NCBI GenBank assembly: GCA_049324835.1
Contig: JBMOMT010000030.1
Span: 44,289-108,288 of the forward strand
Source of the DNA: JBMOMT01 sp049324835
GTDB taxonomy: Bacteria > Chloroflexota > Anaerolineae > CAYNKW01
Direction of reading: 5' to 3'
Length of the DNA stretch: 64,000 nt
In this document: piece by piece, positions 52,161 to 59,447 of the stretch
Numbering within the stretch: the stretch's first letter is position 1
How the letters are laid out: each line of letters starts with the position of its first letter
Program-made: the position numbers and the translations under genes
The notes under the pieces: model-generated
The model's database searches: none
Told to the model about the DNA's origin: nothing
Seen by the model: the letters and a program-made list of their open reading frames with translations, nothing else

Positions 52161-53132
52161 TCAGAGGCGGCGCTGGACGACAAATTGAGCCAGATCACCC
52201 AACGTCTGGCGGTATCCGTTGCCGGGCAGTTCGTTCAGTGTCATTTGGGCCTGACGTACGTACTCTTGGGCATCTCCCAGGGCGGCCTCCACGTCGCCCG
52301 CCTGGCGGATGCGGGCCACGGTTGCTTCGATGGTGCCGTTGTCGGCGTGGCCCTCAAAGACCTGGTATAACAGCTCGTCGTCTGGGTGCCGGCTCAGATA
52401 ATACAGCGTGGGCAGTGTGACGATGCCCTGGCGCATGTCAGAACCAACCGGCTTGCCCATTTCGCTGGTCGAGCCTACAAAATCCAGCACGTCGTCGACG
52501 ATCTGAAAGGCCATGCCCAGTTGGTGCCCGTAGTGGCGCAGGGCGGAGGTCTCTGCCTCTGGCGCGCCGGCCAGCACAGCGGCCGCCTCGGTGGAAGCAG
52601 CAAAGAGGGAGGCCGTCTTGGCATAGATGCGCCGGTCATAGTCCTCGCGGGTTTGTTGACGCCAGGGCAGGCTGAAAAGCTGGCGCAGCTCGCCGCCGCA
52701 GATGACCATCAACGTCTGGGAAAAAATACGCATCACGCGCACGTTATCTGTCTGGGCAGCCAGGTTGGCCGCCCAGGCGAAGAGAAAGTCGCCGGTGAGC
52801 ACGGTAGCGCCAGGGCTCCAGATGGCGTTGAGCGTCGAGTTGCCGCGTCGGAGCAACGCGCCGTCGATGAGGTCATCGTGCACCAGGGTAGCGGTGTGCA
52901 GCATCTCTACCGCTGCCGCCAGCGAGATGGTTTTGTCGGTGATGCCACCGTACATCTGGTTGACCAAAAGAGCCAGCGCCGGTCGCACGCGCTTGCCGCC
53001 GCTCTTCAAGAGTGTATCCAACGCGATGGTCAGTGGTTCGATGCCTTCGTGCGGTGCTTCTCGCATCCGCTGTTCAACACGAACGAGGTCATCGCTGACC
53101 AAAGCGAGGCCAGGAATCGTCTTCAATCCCAT
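52161..53132 (-). CDS. polyprenyl diphosphate synthase
   Basis: A 323-residue trans-prenyltransferase that elongates allylic diphosphates with isopentenyl diphosphate. The first Asp-rich motif is LVHDDLIDGALLRRG and the second FQIVDDVLDFVG. The bulky-residue control site five residues before the first motif (HTATLVHDD) suggests a long chain, hepta- to octaprenyl or above. The product could feed menaquinone or a lipid carrier for glycan assembly; the GT2 neighbour favours the latter only by context. GAAAGGA precedes the ATG. A MITE is inserted 24 bp upstream. Confidence 0.93.
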   Translation of the reverse strand: MGLKTIPGLALVSDDLVRVEQRMREAPHEGIEPLTIALDTLLKSGGKRVRPALALLVNQMYGGITDKTISLAAAVEMLHTATLVHDDLIDGALLRRGNSTLNAIWSPGATVLTGDFLFAWAANLAAQTDNVRVMRIFSQTLMVICGGELRQLFSLPWRQQTREDYDRRIYAKTASLFAASTEAAAVLAGAPEAETSALRHYGHQLGMAFQIVDDVLDFVGSTSEMGKPVGSDMRQGIVTLPTLYYLSRHPDDELLYQVFEGHADNGTIEATVARIRQAGDVEAALGDAQEYVRQAQMTLNELPGNGYRQTLGDLAQFVVQRRL

Positions 53133-53156
53133 TTCCTTTCAAATCGGTCCTTTACC

Positions 53157-53308
53157 GTAACTGCTCCCCTCCCGCAGGCTCTTGTAGGGGCACGGCATTG
53201 CCGCGCCCCTACACTGCCGCAATTTGCCGAATCGCCAGCGTCCAGTTGGCCAGATTGTGGGACGGGATGAACGATTTTAGCCTGCGGGAGGGTAGGCTGA
53301 GCAGTTAC
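53157..53308. mobile_element. 152-bp MITE-like element with inverted ends and 8-bp target duplication
   Basis: The left end (53157-53180) begins GTAACTGCTC, then CCCTCCCGCAGGCT. The right end (53279-53308), read in reverse, begins GTAACTGCTC with a 6-base insertion before CCCTCCCGCAGGCT. CCTTTACC occurs exactly at both borders (53149-53156 and 53309-53316). The last 28 bp equal those of the element at 14299-14418. Internally it holds a 31-bp near-perfect palindrome at 53183-53213. It is noncoding. GTAA ends plus 8-bp duplication point to the IS66 family. Confidence 0.87.
53183..53213. repeat. 31-bp palindrome nested in the second MITE
   Basis: TGTAGGGGC at the left pairs with GCCCCTACA at the right, with a mostly complementary centre. 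A similar GTAGGGGC-type palindrome is, to my memory, common as a dispersed repeat in cyanobacterial and Chloroflexi genomes. It is absent from the first MITE. Confidence 0.7.
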
Positions 53309-53325
53309 CCTTTACCAACATTTCG

Positions 53326-54126
53326 TCATGGTTCGCTGGCCTCGACCAGAGCAAACAGGGCGCGGGCATTAACCGTAGTGGCTCTGGCGACGTCATCCAG
53401 CGTCAGGTTTTTCAACTGCGCGATTTTGCCCGCCACCAGCCGCACGTAGGCCGGCTCGTTGCGTTGGCCCCGATGAGGGTGCGGCGTCAGGAACGGGGCA
53501 TCCGTCTCCACCAGTAGCCGATCCAGCGGCAGAGCCTGCACGATGGCCGGCAGCTGGCGGGCATTGTGATAGGTCACCGGCCCATCGACGCCGATGAGAA
53601 ATCCCAGCCCGGTGGCGGCCCGGGCCATGGCCAGATCACCGGAAAAGCAGTGCAGCACGCCGCGAAACTCTGGCCGGGCGGCAGTCGTTTCGGCGGCCCA
53701 CTGCCGCAGGCTTGCCAGCGTCTCGGCGTGCGCCTCGCGGTCGTGAATCACCACCGGTTTACCCACCCTGGCCGCGATGTGCAATTGCTGCTCGAAAACG
53801 CGCCGCTGCACGGAGCGCGGCGAACGATCGCGGTAGAAATCCAGACCGATCTCACCCACCGCGACCACGCGCGGCTGCCGGGCCAGTTCTTCGATCTCGG
53901 CCAGGGCCGTCTCGTCGGCGCTTTTGGCGTCGTGTGGATGAAAGCCCACCGTGGCATAGATGCGAGTATCACTCTCTGCCAGGGCCACCGCCGCCCGACT
54001 GGTTTCCAGGTCGGTGCCGATGGTCACAATGGCCTCGACGCCTGCCTGCCAGGCCCTTTCCAGAACGGCCTGGCGGTCGGCGTCGAATGGCTCAAAATCC
54101 AGGTGGGCGTGGGTGTCGATCAGCAC
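53326..54126 (-). CDS. tatD: TatD-family metal-dependent deoxyribonuclease
   Basis: A 266-residue TIM-barrel hydrolase. The metal ligands are in DTHAHLD at the N-terminus, GEIGLDFY (Glu), VIHDREAH and VLHCFSGD (His), and ETDAPFL (Asp). It is expected to act as a 3'-5' DNase or D-aminoacyl-type hydrolase in quality control. The start is GTG, whose G overlaps the TAG stop of the upstream phosphohexomutase gene (TAGTG). Confidence 0.94.
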   Translation of the reverse strand: MLIDTHAHLDFEPFDADRQAVLERAWQAGVEAIVTIGTDLETSRAAVALAESDTRIYATVGFHPHDAKSADETALAEIEELARQPRVVAVGEIGLDFYRDRSPRSVQRRVFEQQLHIAARVGKPVVIHDREAHAETLASLRQWAAETTAARPEFRGVLHCFSGDLAMARAATGLGFLIGVDGPVTYHNARQLPAIVQALPLDRLLVETDAPFLTPHPHRGQRNEPAYVRLVAGKIAQLKNLTLDDVARATTVNARALFALVEASEP

Positions 54127-55547
54127 TAGGCTAACCCTGCCAGGCGCATCCCGGCTTGCAGGATATCAGCCACTTTGCTTTCGTGGGTCGTTTCACAATA
54201 GACCCGGATGATCGGTTCGGTGCCTGAAAAGCGGATGAGCAGCCAGCCGCCGTCTTCCAGGACATACTTGAAACCATCGGTGGTGATGATGTCGCTGACG
54301 GCCAGACCGGCGATGTGGGTTGGCCGGGCGTCGACGATTCGCTGCCGGGTAGCGGCTTTCATCTCTGCCGGGAAACGGCTGTCGATGCGATCGTAGTAAT
54401 AACGCGCCCCGACAATCTCGTACAGCCAGTCGAGCAACTGGCCGGGTTTTTTGCCCGTACGCACGATCATATCGAGCAGATAGAGGGCAGCCAGGATGCC
54501 ATCGCGCTCTGGCACGTGGCCGCGAAAGGCATAACCGCCGCTTTCCTCACCGCCGATGAGGGCATCGGTTTCCAGCATCTTGGGCGCTACGTATTTGAAA
54601 CCAACGCCGGTCTGGTGCACCGGCACACGGTAGATCTGGCCCAGCTTTTCCAGCACCGAGGTGGTGGATAGCGTCTTGACGATGGGGCCGCGTTCGCCGC
54701 GCACCTCCAGAAAATAGAGCGCCAGGAGACCATAGACCTGCAACTGGTTGATGAACGCGCCGTTTTCGTCGGCTGCGCCGATGCGGTCGGCGTCGCCATC
54801 GTGGACGAGGCCCACGTCGGCGCCGATCTCGGTCACCTGGCCCAACAGCACGTCCACGTTGGGTGGGATGGGCTCCGGGCGTGTCATTTCGGGAAAGATC
54901 GGGTTGCGTTCGGCGTGGATCTCGACGATGCGTGTGCTGCCGCCGGCCAGGATGCGCGCCAGCCAGCCGGCGCCGTTGCCCCACATGGCGTCGTAGGCAA
55001 TCGTCAGCCCGGCGTTTTTGATCGGCGTCACGTCGATCAGTTTGGAAAGCTGTTTGAGGTAGGCCGGAGCCGGGTCGAAGCGCCGGATCAGGCCTTCGGC
55101 CTCTGCCTGGGCCAGGGGCAGCCGTCTGACGCCCTCAATGGCTGGGATGCGCGCCTCGATCTCTTTCAGGCCATCGGGAGCGATCGCGCCGCCGTGCTCG
55201 TCGCGCACCTTGAAGCCGTTGTCGGTGGGTGGGTTGTGGCTGGCGGTGATGTTGACCGCGCCGGCTGCGCCCTGGGCCACCACCGCGTACGAGATGACCG
55301 GCGTGGGCGCATGGCCATCGGTGAGGTGCACGCGGATGCCGTTGCCGGCCAACACTTCGGCGGCGGCCACGGCAAAGTCTTCGGAGGCAAAACGCCGGTC
55401 GTGACCAACGACGATGCCGCCGTTCGTTTTGCCGTGATCCAGCAGGTATTGGGCAAAGCCCTGAGCGCAACGACGCACGTTGTCAAAAGTATAATCCTCG
55501 GCGATGCGCCCTCGCCAGCCATCGGTGCCGAATTGAATGTCTGTCAC
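54126..55547 (-). CDS. phosphoglucomutase/phosphomannomutase
   Basis: A 473-residue alpha-D-phosphohexomutase. The catalytic Ser loop is TASHNPPTDNGFKV, the metal-binding loop DGDADR, the sugar-binding loop GGEESGGY and the phosphate-binding C-terminal RFSGTEPIIRVY. It interconverts hexose 6- and 1-phosphates; the gmd/rmd neighbours suggest mannose 1-phosphate for GDP-mannose. Its ATG overlaps the gmd stop (ATGA) and its stop overlaps the tatD start, so the block is a tight operon. Confidence 0.94.
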   Translation of the reverse strand: MTDIQFGTDGWRGRIAEDYTFDNVRRCAQGFAQYLLDHGKTNGGIVVGHDRRFASEDFAVAAAEVLAGNGIRVHLTDGHAPTPVISYAVVAQGAAGAVNITASHNPPTDNGFKVRDEHGGAIAPDGLKEIEARIPAIEGVRRLPLAQAEAEGLIRRFDPAPAYLKQLSKLIDVTPIKNAGLTIAYDAMWGNGAGWLARILAGGSTRIVEIHAERNPIFPEMTRPEPIPPNVDVLLGQVTEIGADVGLVHDGDADRIGAADENGAFINQLQVYGLLALYFLEVRGERGPIVKTLSTTSVLEKLGQIYRVPVHQTGVGFKYVAPKMLETDALIGGEESGGYAFRGHVPERDGILAALYLLDMIVRTGKKPGQLLDWLYEIVGARYYYDRIDSRFPAEMKAATRQRIVDARPTHIAGLAVSDIITTDGFKYVLEDGGWLLIRFSGTEPIIRVYCETTHESKVADILQAGMRLAGLA

Positions 55548-56521
55548 GCTGAATACTCCTTGTTTCGCTTCAGGGTTTCGAGATCGGCATCCACCATCAT
55601 GTGGATGAGTTGCTGGAAAGAGACCGTCGTCTCCCAGCCCAGCACGCTACGCGCCCTGGCCGGGTCGCTCACCAGCAGATCTACTTCTGCCGGGCGGTAG
55701 AATTGTGGGTCCTGGACGACGTATTGTTGCCAGTCCAGGCCCAAATGACCAAAGGCTGCCTGGCACAACTCGCGCACCGAGTAGGTCTTGCCGGTGCCAA
55801 CGACGTAATCCTGGGGTTGGTCTTGTTGTAGCATGAGCCACATGGCTGTGACGTAATCGCCGGCGTAACCCCAGTCGCGGCGGGAATTCAGGTTGCCCAG
55901 GCGCAGTTGGTTGTCCAGGCCCAGTTTGATGCGCGCTGCGCCGTGGGTCACTTTGCGGGTGACAAACTCTAACCCGCGGCGGGGGCTTTCGTGGTTGAAC
56001 AGGATGCCAGAGCAGGCAAAGAGGCCGTAACTCTCGCGGTAATTGATGGTGATCCAGTGGCTGTAGACTTTGGCCACGCCGTAAGGACTGCGCGGGTAAA
56101 AGGGTGTGTTTTCGTTCTGCGGCACCTGACGCACTTTGCCAAACATCTCGGACGAGCTGGCCTGGTAAAAACGGATGTCCGGATCGACCATGCGGATGGC
56201 GTCCAAAAGACGGGTGACGCCGAGCGCCGTGACTTCGCCGGTGAACACCGGCTGCTGCCAGGAGGTCTGCACGAAGGACTGGGCGGCCAGGTTGTAGACC
56301 TCTTGGGGGCGATACTGGCGCAGGATGCTCATCAGCGACACTTCGTCCAGCAGATCACCCGGCACCAGCTCGATGCGATCCTGGATGTGTTTGATGCGCT
56401 CAAAGTTGAGCGTGCTGGTGCGCCGCACCATGCCGACGACCTGGTAACCTTTTTCCAGCAGGAATTCCGCCAGATAAGAGCCGTCCTGGCCGGTGATGCC
56501 GGTAATCAACGCACTTTTCAT
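55544..56521 (-). CDS. gmd: GDP-mannose 4,6-dehydratase
   Basis: A 325-residue short-chain dehydrogenase/reductase that turns GDP-D-mannose into GDP-4-dehydro-6-deoxy-D-mannose. The nucleotide motif is GITGQDGSYLAEFLLEKG. The GMD-type stretches RRTSTLNFERIKHI, SSSEMFGK, the catalytic YGVAKVY and NHESPRRGLEFVTRKVT are all present. It is followed by the mutase gene with a 4-bp overlap and preceded 19 bp upstream by the reductase gene. Confidence 0.95.
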   Translation of the reverse strand: MKSALITGITGQDGSYLAEFLLEKGYQVVGMVRRTSTLNFERIKHIQDRIELVPGDLLDEVSLMSILRQYRPQEVYNLAAQSFVQTSWQQPVFTGEVTALGVTRLLDAIRMVDPDIRFYQASSSEMFGKVRQVPQNENTPFYPRSPYGVAKVYSHWITINYRESYGLFACSGILFNHESPRRGLEFVTRKVTHGAARIKLGLDNQLRLGNLNSRRDWGYAGDYVTAMWLMLQQDQPQDYVVGTGKTYSVRELCQAAFGHLGLDWQQYVVQDPQFYRPAEVDLLVSDPARARSVLGWETTVSFQQLIHMMVDADLETLKRNKEYSA

Positions 56522-56540
56522 GGGCTTCGATGTCCTCTCG

Positions 56541-57497
56541 TCATTGGCGCACCTGTTCCCGCCAATAGTCTAACACGTCGGCCAGACTCTGTTGGAACGG
56601 GATGGTTGGCTGCCAGCCGGTATCTCGATTCAGCTTACCCAAGTCGCAGACCACATCCGGCACGTCGGACGGCCTCATCCGGGCCGGGTCGCGCTCGGTG
56701 GTTATCCTGACTTTACTCATCGCCAGGAGATGATCCAGCACCTCTTGGATGGCGTGCGACTGGCCGGCGCCAATGTTGTAGGCCTGACCCGCCTGGCCCT
56801 GAGTGATGAGCAGGTGATAGGCCCGCACCACGTCGCGCACGTCGGTGAAATCGCGGCGGGCATCCAGGTTGCCCACGCGCAGGCGCGGTGGTATCTGCCC
56901 GGCTTCGATGGTGGCGATCTGTTGGGCAAAATCGGGCACTACGAAACCCGGTCGCTGGCCCGGCCCGATGTGATTGAAAGGCCGGGCGCGGATGGCCTGC
57001 ACGCCATAGGTGAGGTGATATTGCAGGCCCAGCATGTCCTGAGCGATCTTGCTGACGGCATAAGGGTTGGCCGGCCGAAAAGGCTGCGTCTCTCGGATGG
57101 GCAGTTCTTCAGGCTTGACCGGCCCATAAACTTCGCTGGAGCCCACCACCAGCAGCCGCGTGTGCATCATTTGGAGCTCCACCAGCGCCTGCAAGATGTT
57201 CAACTGCATGCGGATGTTGCTTTCCAGTGTGCCCCATGGGTCCCGGTGAGAGAGAGAAACCATTGGCTGGGCTGCCAGGTGAAAGATGTAATCGGGCTGC
57301 GCCTGCTCCAGGATAAAAACCACCACTTCAAGCCGCGAAAGTTCGGCAGGATACAACTCTAATCGATCCCACCACGGCCTGATGCTGTCATAGGGGCCGA
57401 ACACCGTACCGGCCACTTGCCAATCGGTGTGTTCCAGCAGGTAGCGGGTGAGATGTGTGCCCACGAAACCCGAGATGCCGGTGATGAGCGCTTTCAA
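56541..57497 (-). CDS. rmd: GDP-4-dehydro-6-deoxy-D-mannose reductase (GDP-D-rhamnose forming)
   Basis: A 318-residue short-chain dehydrogenase with TGISGFVGTHL at the N-terminus, the Ser of GSSEVYG, YAVSKIAQD as the Tyr/Lys pair, and RPFNHIGPGQRPGFV, a stretch typical of Rmd. Next to gmd this gives GDP-D-rhamnose (or GDP-6-deoxytalose if stereochemistry differs). Translation starts at TTG 57497, fixed by GGAGG at 6 nt. The promoter lies just upstream, within and after the end of the MFS gene. Confidence 0.9.
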   Translation of the reverse strand: MKALITGISGFVGTHLTRYLLEHTDWQVAGTVFGPYDSIRPWWDRLELYPAELSRLEVVVFILEQAQPDYIFHLAAQPMVSLSHRDPWGTLESNIRMQLNILQALVELQMMHTRLLVVGSSEVYGPVKPEELPIRETQPFRPANPYAVSKIAQDMLGLQYHLTYGVQAIRARPFNHIGPGQRPGFVVPDFAQQIATIEAGQIPPRLRVGNLDARRDFTDVRDVVRAYHLLITQGQAGQAYNIGAGQSHAIQEVLDHLLAMSKVRITTERDPARMRPSDVPDVVCDLGKLNRDTGWQPTIPFQQSLADVLDYWREQVRQ

Positions 57498-57538
57498 TCG
57501 ATGCCTCCGCGTTTGACAAGAGTCAGCCGTTCTGGATA

Positions 57539-57567
57539 ATTATACTCTAGTTTGGCGGGTGTCGCAA
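57539..57567 (-). promoter_or_regulatory. promoter of the rmd-gmd-mutase-tatD operon
   Basis: Minus strand TTGCGA (57567-57562), a 17-bp spacer and an exact TATAAT (57544-57539). The -35 lies inside the 3' end of the MFS gene. Confidence 0.75.
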
Positions 57568-58773
57568 GACTTGTGGCTGCGATGTACGAGTCCAAAACAC
57601 CACTACCAGGCCCAGGCCGAACAGAGCGGCGCAGAGCAGATAGACTCCCGCTAGATCGATCCACGGCAGCAGTGCATAGGCCACCGGCGGCCCGATGGCG
57701 CTGCCCAGATCGCCGGCCGTGTGCAGCAGGCCGATGGCGCGTCCTTGCTGCGTCTGCCCGGCCAGATCGCCCGTTTGGGTGATGGTCAGGGCCTGCACGC
57801 CTCCGGCAGTGGCTGCTCCCAACACGATACCCAGCAGGATGGCCCAGGGCCAGCCCCAGGCGATGAGCAACATGCTGGCCACGCCGAGAGCCAGACTGCC
57901 AGCCATGACCTGCCAGCGACCGCCGGTGCGGTCCGAGAGTGTGCCTGCCAGTGGGGCCGCCACCGTGCTGAGCAGGGTCCGCCCGGCCATGAGTGCGCCG
58001 GTCAGCGTGGCCGCGCCCAGCGTCAGGCCGATGGTGGACAGCCGATCGGCCACCAGCAGGGCCATGGTCGCCGTGAGCACTCCTGCTGTGACGAAACGGT
58101 TGATGCCTTGCAGTGTGGCCACGCCCCACAGGGTTTTGTTCGAGCGCAGCCGGGGTAGAACCGTCGATTCTGGCATCTGTCTACTGCTGCGATGGGCATC
58201 GCGGGTTTCGGGCAGTATCACATGGGCCACCAGTCCCCCAGCGGCAGTGACCGCGGCGCCGAGCCACAGGGTGGCGTGGTAGCCCATCAGATCGGTGAAA
58301 AAGCCGCCGGCAAAAGATCCCAGTGCGGCTCCCAGGAAAAACCAGGTCTGGTACAGGCCGGTCCATCGTCCGCGGTCGGTATCGGTGGTGATGTCCAATA
58401 TGACCGTGGCCCCGCCTACCCAGATACCCGACCAGGCCAGGCCCCACAACAATCGGCCGGCCAGCAGCGGCCAGAAGCCGCTCGTGGCGGCATAGAGGGC
58501 GGTCGAGAGGGCGCCGATGAACAGCGCCGGTACAAAGAGCCGCCGCCGGGGCGAACGGTCGTAGGCCAGACCGACAGGGCCGTTGAGGAACAGTCGCACC
58601 GCTCGATTGGCCCCCAGCAATAAACCGACACTGGCCAGTGTGACACCGGCATCGGCGGTGTGGGTGGGCAATACGGTGTAGAGAGTGGCGTCGCCCATGA
58701 GCGAAAGGGCGGTGCCCAGGCCCAGGGGCAGCAGCACTTGCGCCGGGCGGATGGCCGTTTTTTGAGGGGACAC
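57547..58773 (-). CDS. major facilitator superfamily transporter (exporter-like)
   Basis: A 408-residue 12-helix transporter. The family loop signature between helices 2 and 3 appears as GPVGLAYDRSPRRR, with a second version LAGTLSDRTGGRW between helices 8 and 9. The pattern matches drug- or sugar-export MFS members; the substrate is unknown. I favour GTG 58773 over ATG 58806 because AGGAGG precedes it and the promoter puts the transcript start only about 11 nt before 58806. Confidence 0.87.
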   Translation of the reverse strand: MSPQKTAIRPAQVLLPLGLGTALSLMGDATLYTVLPTHTADAGVTLASVGLLLGANRAVRLFLNGPVGLAYDRSPRRRLFVPALFIGALSTALYAATSGFWPLLAGRLLWGLAWSGIWVGGATVILDITTDTDRGRWTGLYQTWFFLGAALGSFAGGFFTDLMGYHATLWLGAAVTAAGGLVAHVILPETRDAHRSSRQMPESTVLPRLRSNKTLWGVATLQGINRFVTAGVLTATMALLVADRLSTIGLTLGAATLTGALMAGRTLLSTVAAPLAGTLSDRTGGRWQVMAGSLALGVASMLLIAWGWPWAILLGIVLGAATAGGVQALTITQTGDLAGQTQQGRAIGLLHTAGDLGSAIGPPVAYALLPWIDLAGVYLLCAALFGLGLVVVFWTRTSQPQVLRHPPN

Positions 58774-58823
58774 AGTCTGTTTGCCTCCTGATCGTGCGAC
58801 TGGCATCGGTGAATGAGAAGGAC

Positions 58824-58852
58824 ATTTTAATGGAGGAGCAGGACTTTGTCAA
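58824..58852 (-). promoter_or_regulatory. promoter of the MFS gene
   Basis: Minus strand TTGACA (58852-58847), a 17-bp spacer and TAAAAT (58829-58824). It is back to back with the plus-strand promoter at 58886-58914. Confidence 0.75.
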
Positions 58853-58885
58853 AGCACGCCTTTTTTTTGCCCGGGTGAGAACATC

Positions 58886-58914
58886 TTGACGCACCTGGCT
58901 GCTTGTAGTACAAT
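58886..58914 (+). promoter_or_regulatory. promoter of the small hydrolase-polX genes
   Basis: TTGACG at 58886-58891, a 17-bp spacer and TACAAT at 58909-58914. The leader to the ATG at 58950 is about 30 nt. Confidence 0.78.
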
Positions 58915-58949
58915 CGGTGTTGGGAAGGGATGGTGAGGAGGTTCTTTCG

Positions 58950-59447
58950 ATGTCGCCTGCAAGACGGCTCGTCTTTGTTCATGGTCTGGAGGGCAGCAGC
59001 CAGGGTTTCAAGGCTCAATACCTGCGCCGGCTCTTTCCTGAAATCCATACCCCCGATTTTTCCGGTTCGCTTCAGGAGCGTATGGCTCAACTCGACGCTG
59101 TTCTCGGCATCGAGGCGGGTTGGAAGCTCATCGGTTCCAGTTTTGGCGGCCTGATGGCGGCGCTTTTTGCCTGCCGCCATCCGCAGCAGGTGACCAGATC
59201 GATTCTGCTGGCCCCGGCGCTCATCTGGCCCGATTTTGCCGCTGCCCTGCCTGGCCCGGTTGACGTGCCGACGGTGATCTATCACGGTCGCCACGACGAC
59301 GTGATACCCCTGGCGTTGGTGCAGGCCCTGGCCGAACAGGTTTTCCGTAACCTGACCTTCCACACAGTAGACGACGACCACGGCCTGCACAAAACCGTGC
59401 AGGCCATCGACTGGCCGGCCCTGGTAGGATTGGATGACGATGGATAA
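58950..59447 (+). CDS. small alpha/beta-hydrolase
   Basis: A 165-residue serine hydrolase-like protein. The oxyanion-side motif is VFVHGLEGSSQGFKA, the nucleophile Ser is in LIGSSFGGLMA, the acid in YHGRHDDVIP and the His in DDDHGLHK, so the triad is complete in a compact, lid-less fold. The substrate is unknown. GAGGAGG fixes the ATG at 58950. The 3' end overlaps polX by 14 bp. Confidence 0.85.
   Translation: MSPARRLVFVHGLEGSSQGFKAQYLRRLFPEIHTPDFSGSLQERMAQLDAVLGIEAGWKLIGSSFGGLMAALFACRHPQQVTRSILLAPALIWPDFAAALPGPVDVPTVIYHGRHDDVIPLALVQALAEQVFRNLTFHTVDDDHGLHKTVQAIDWPALVGLDDDG

Noticed and set aside
58853..58872. Run of eight T after CACGCC between the MFS and hydrolase genes, considered as a terminator
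   Set aside because: No stable stem precedes the T-run, and the region is occupied by two divergent promoters.
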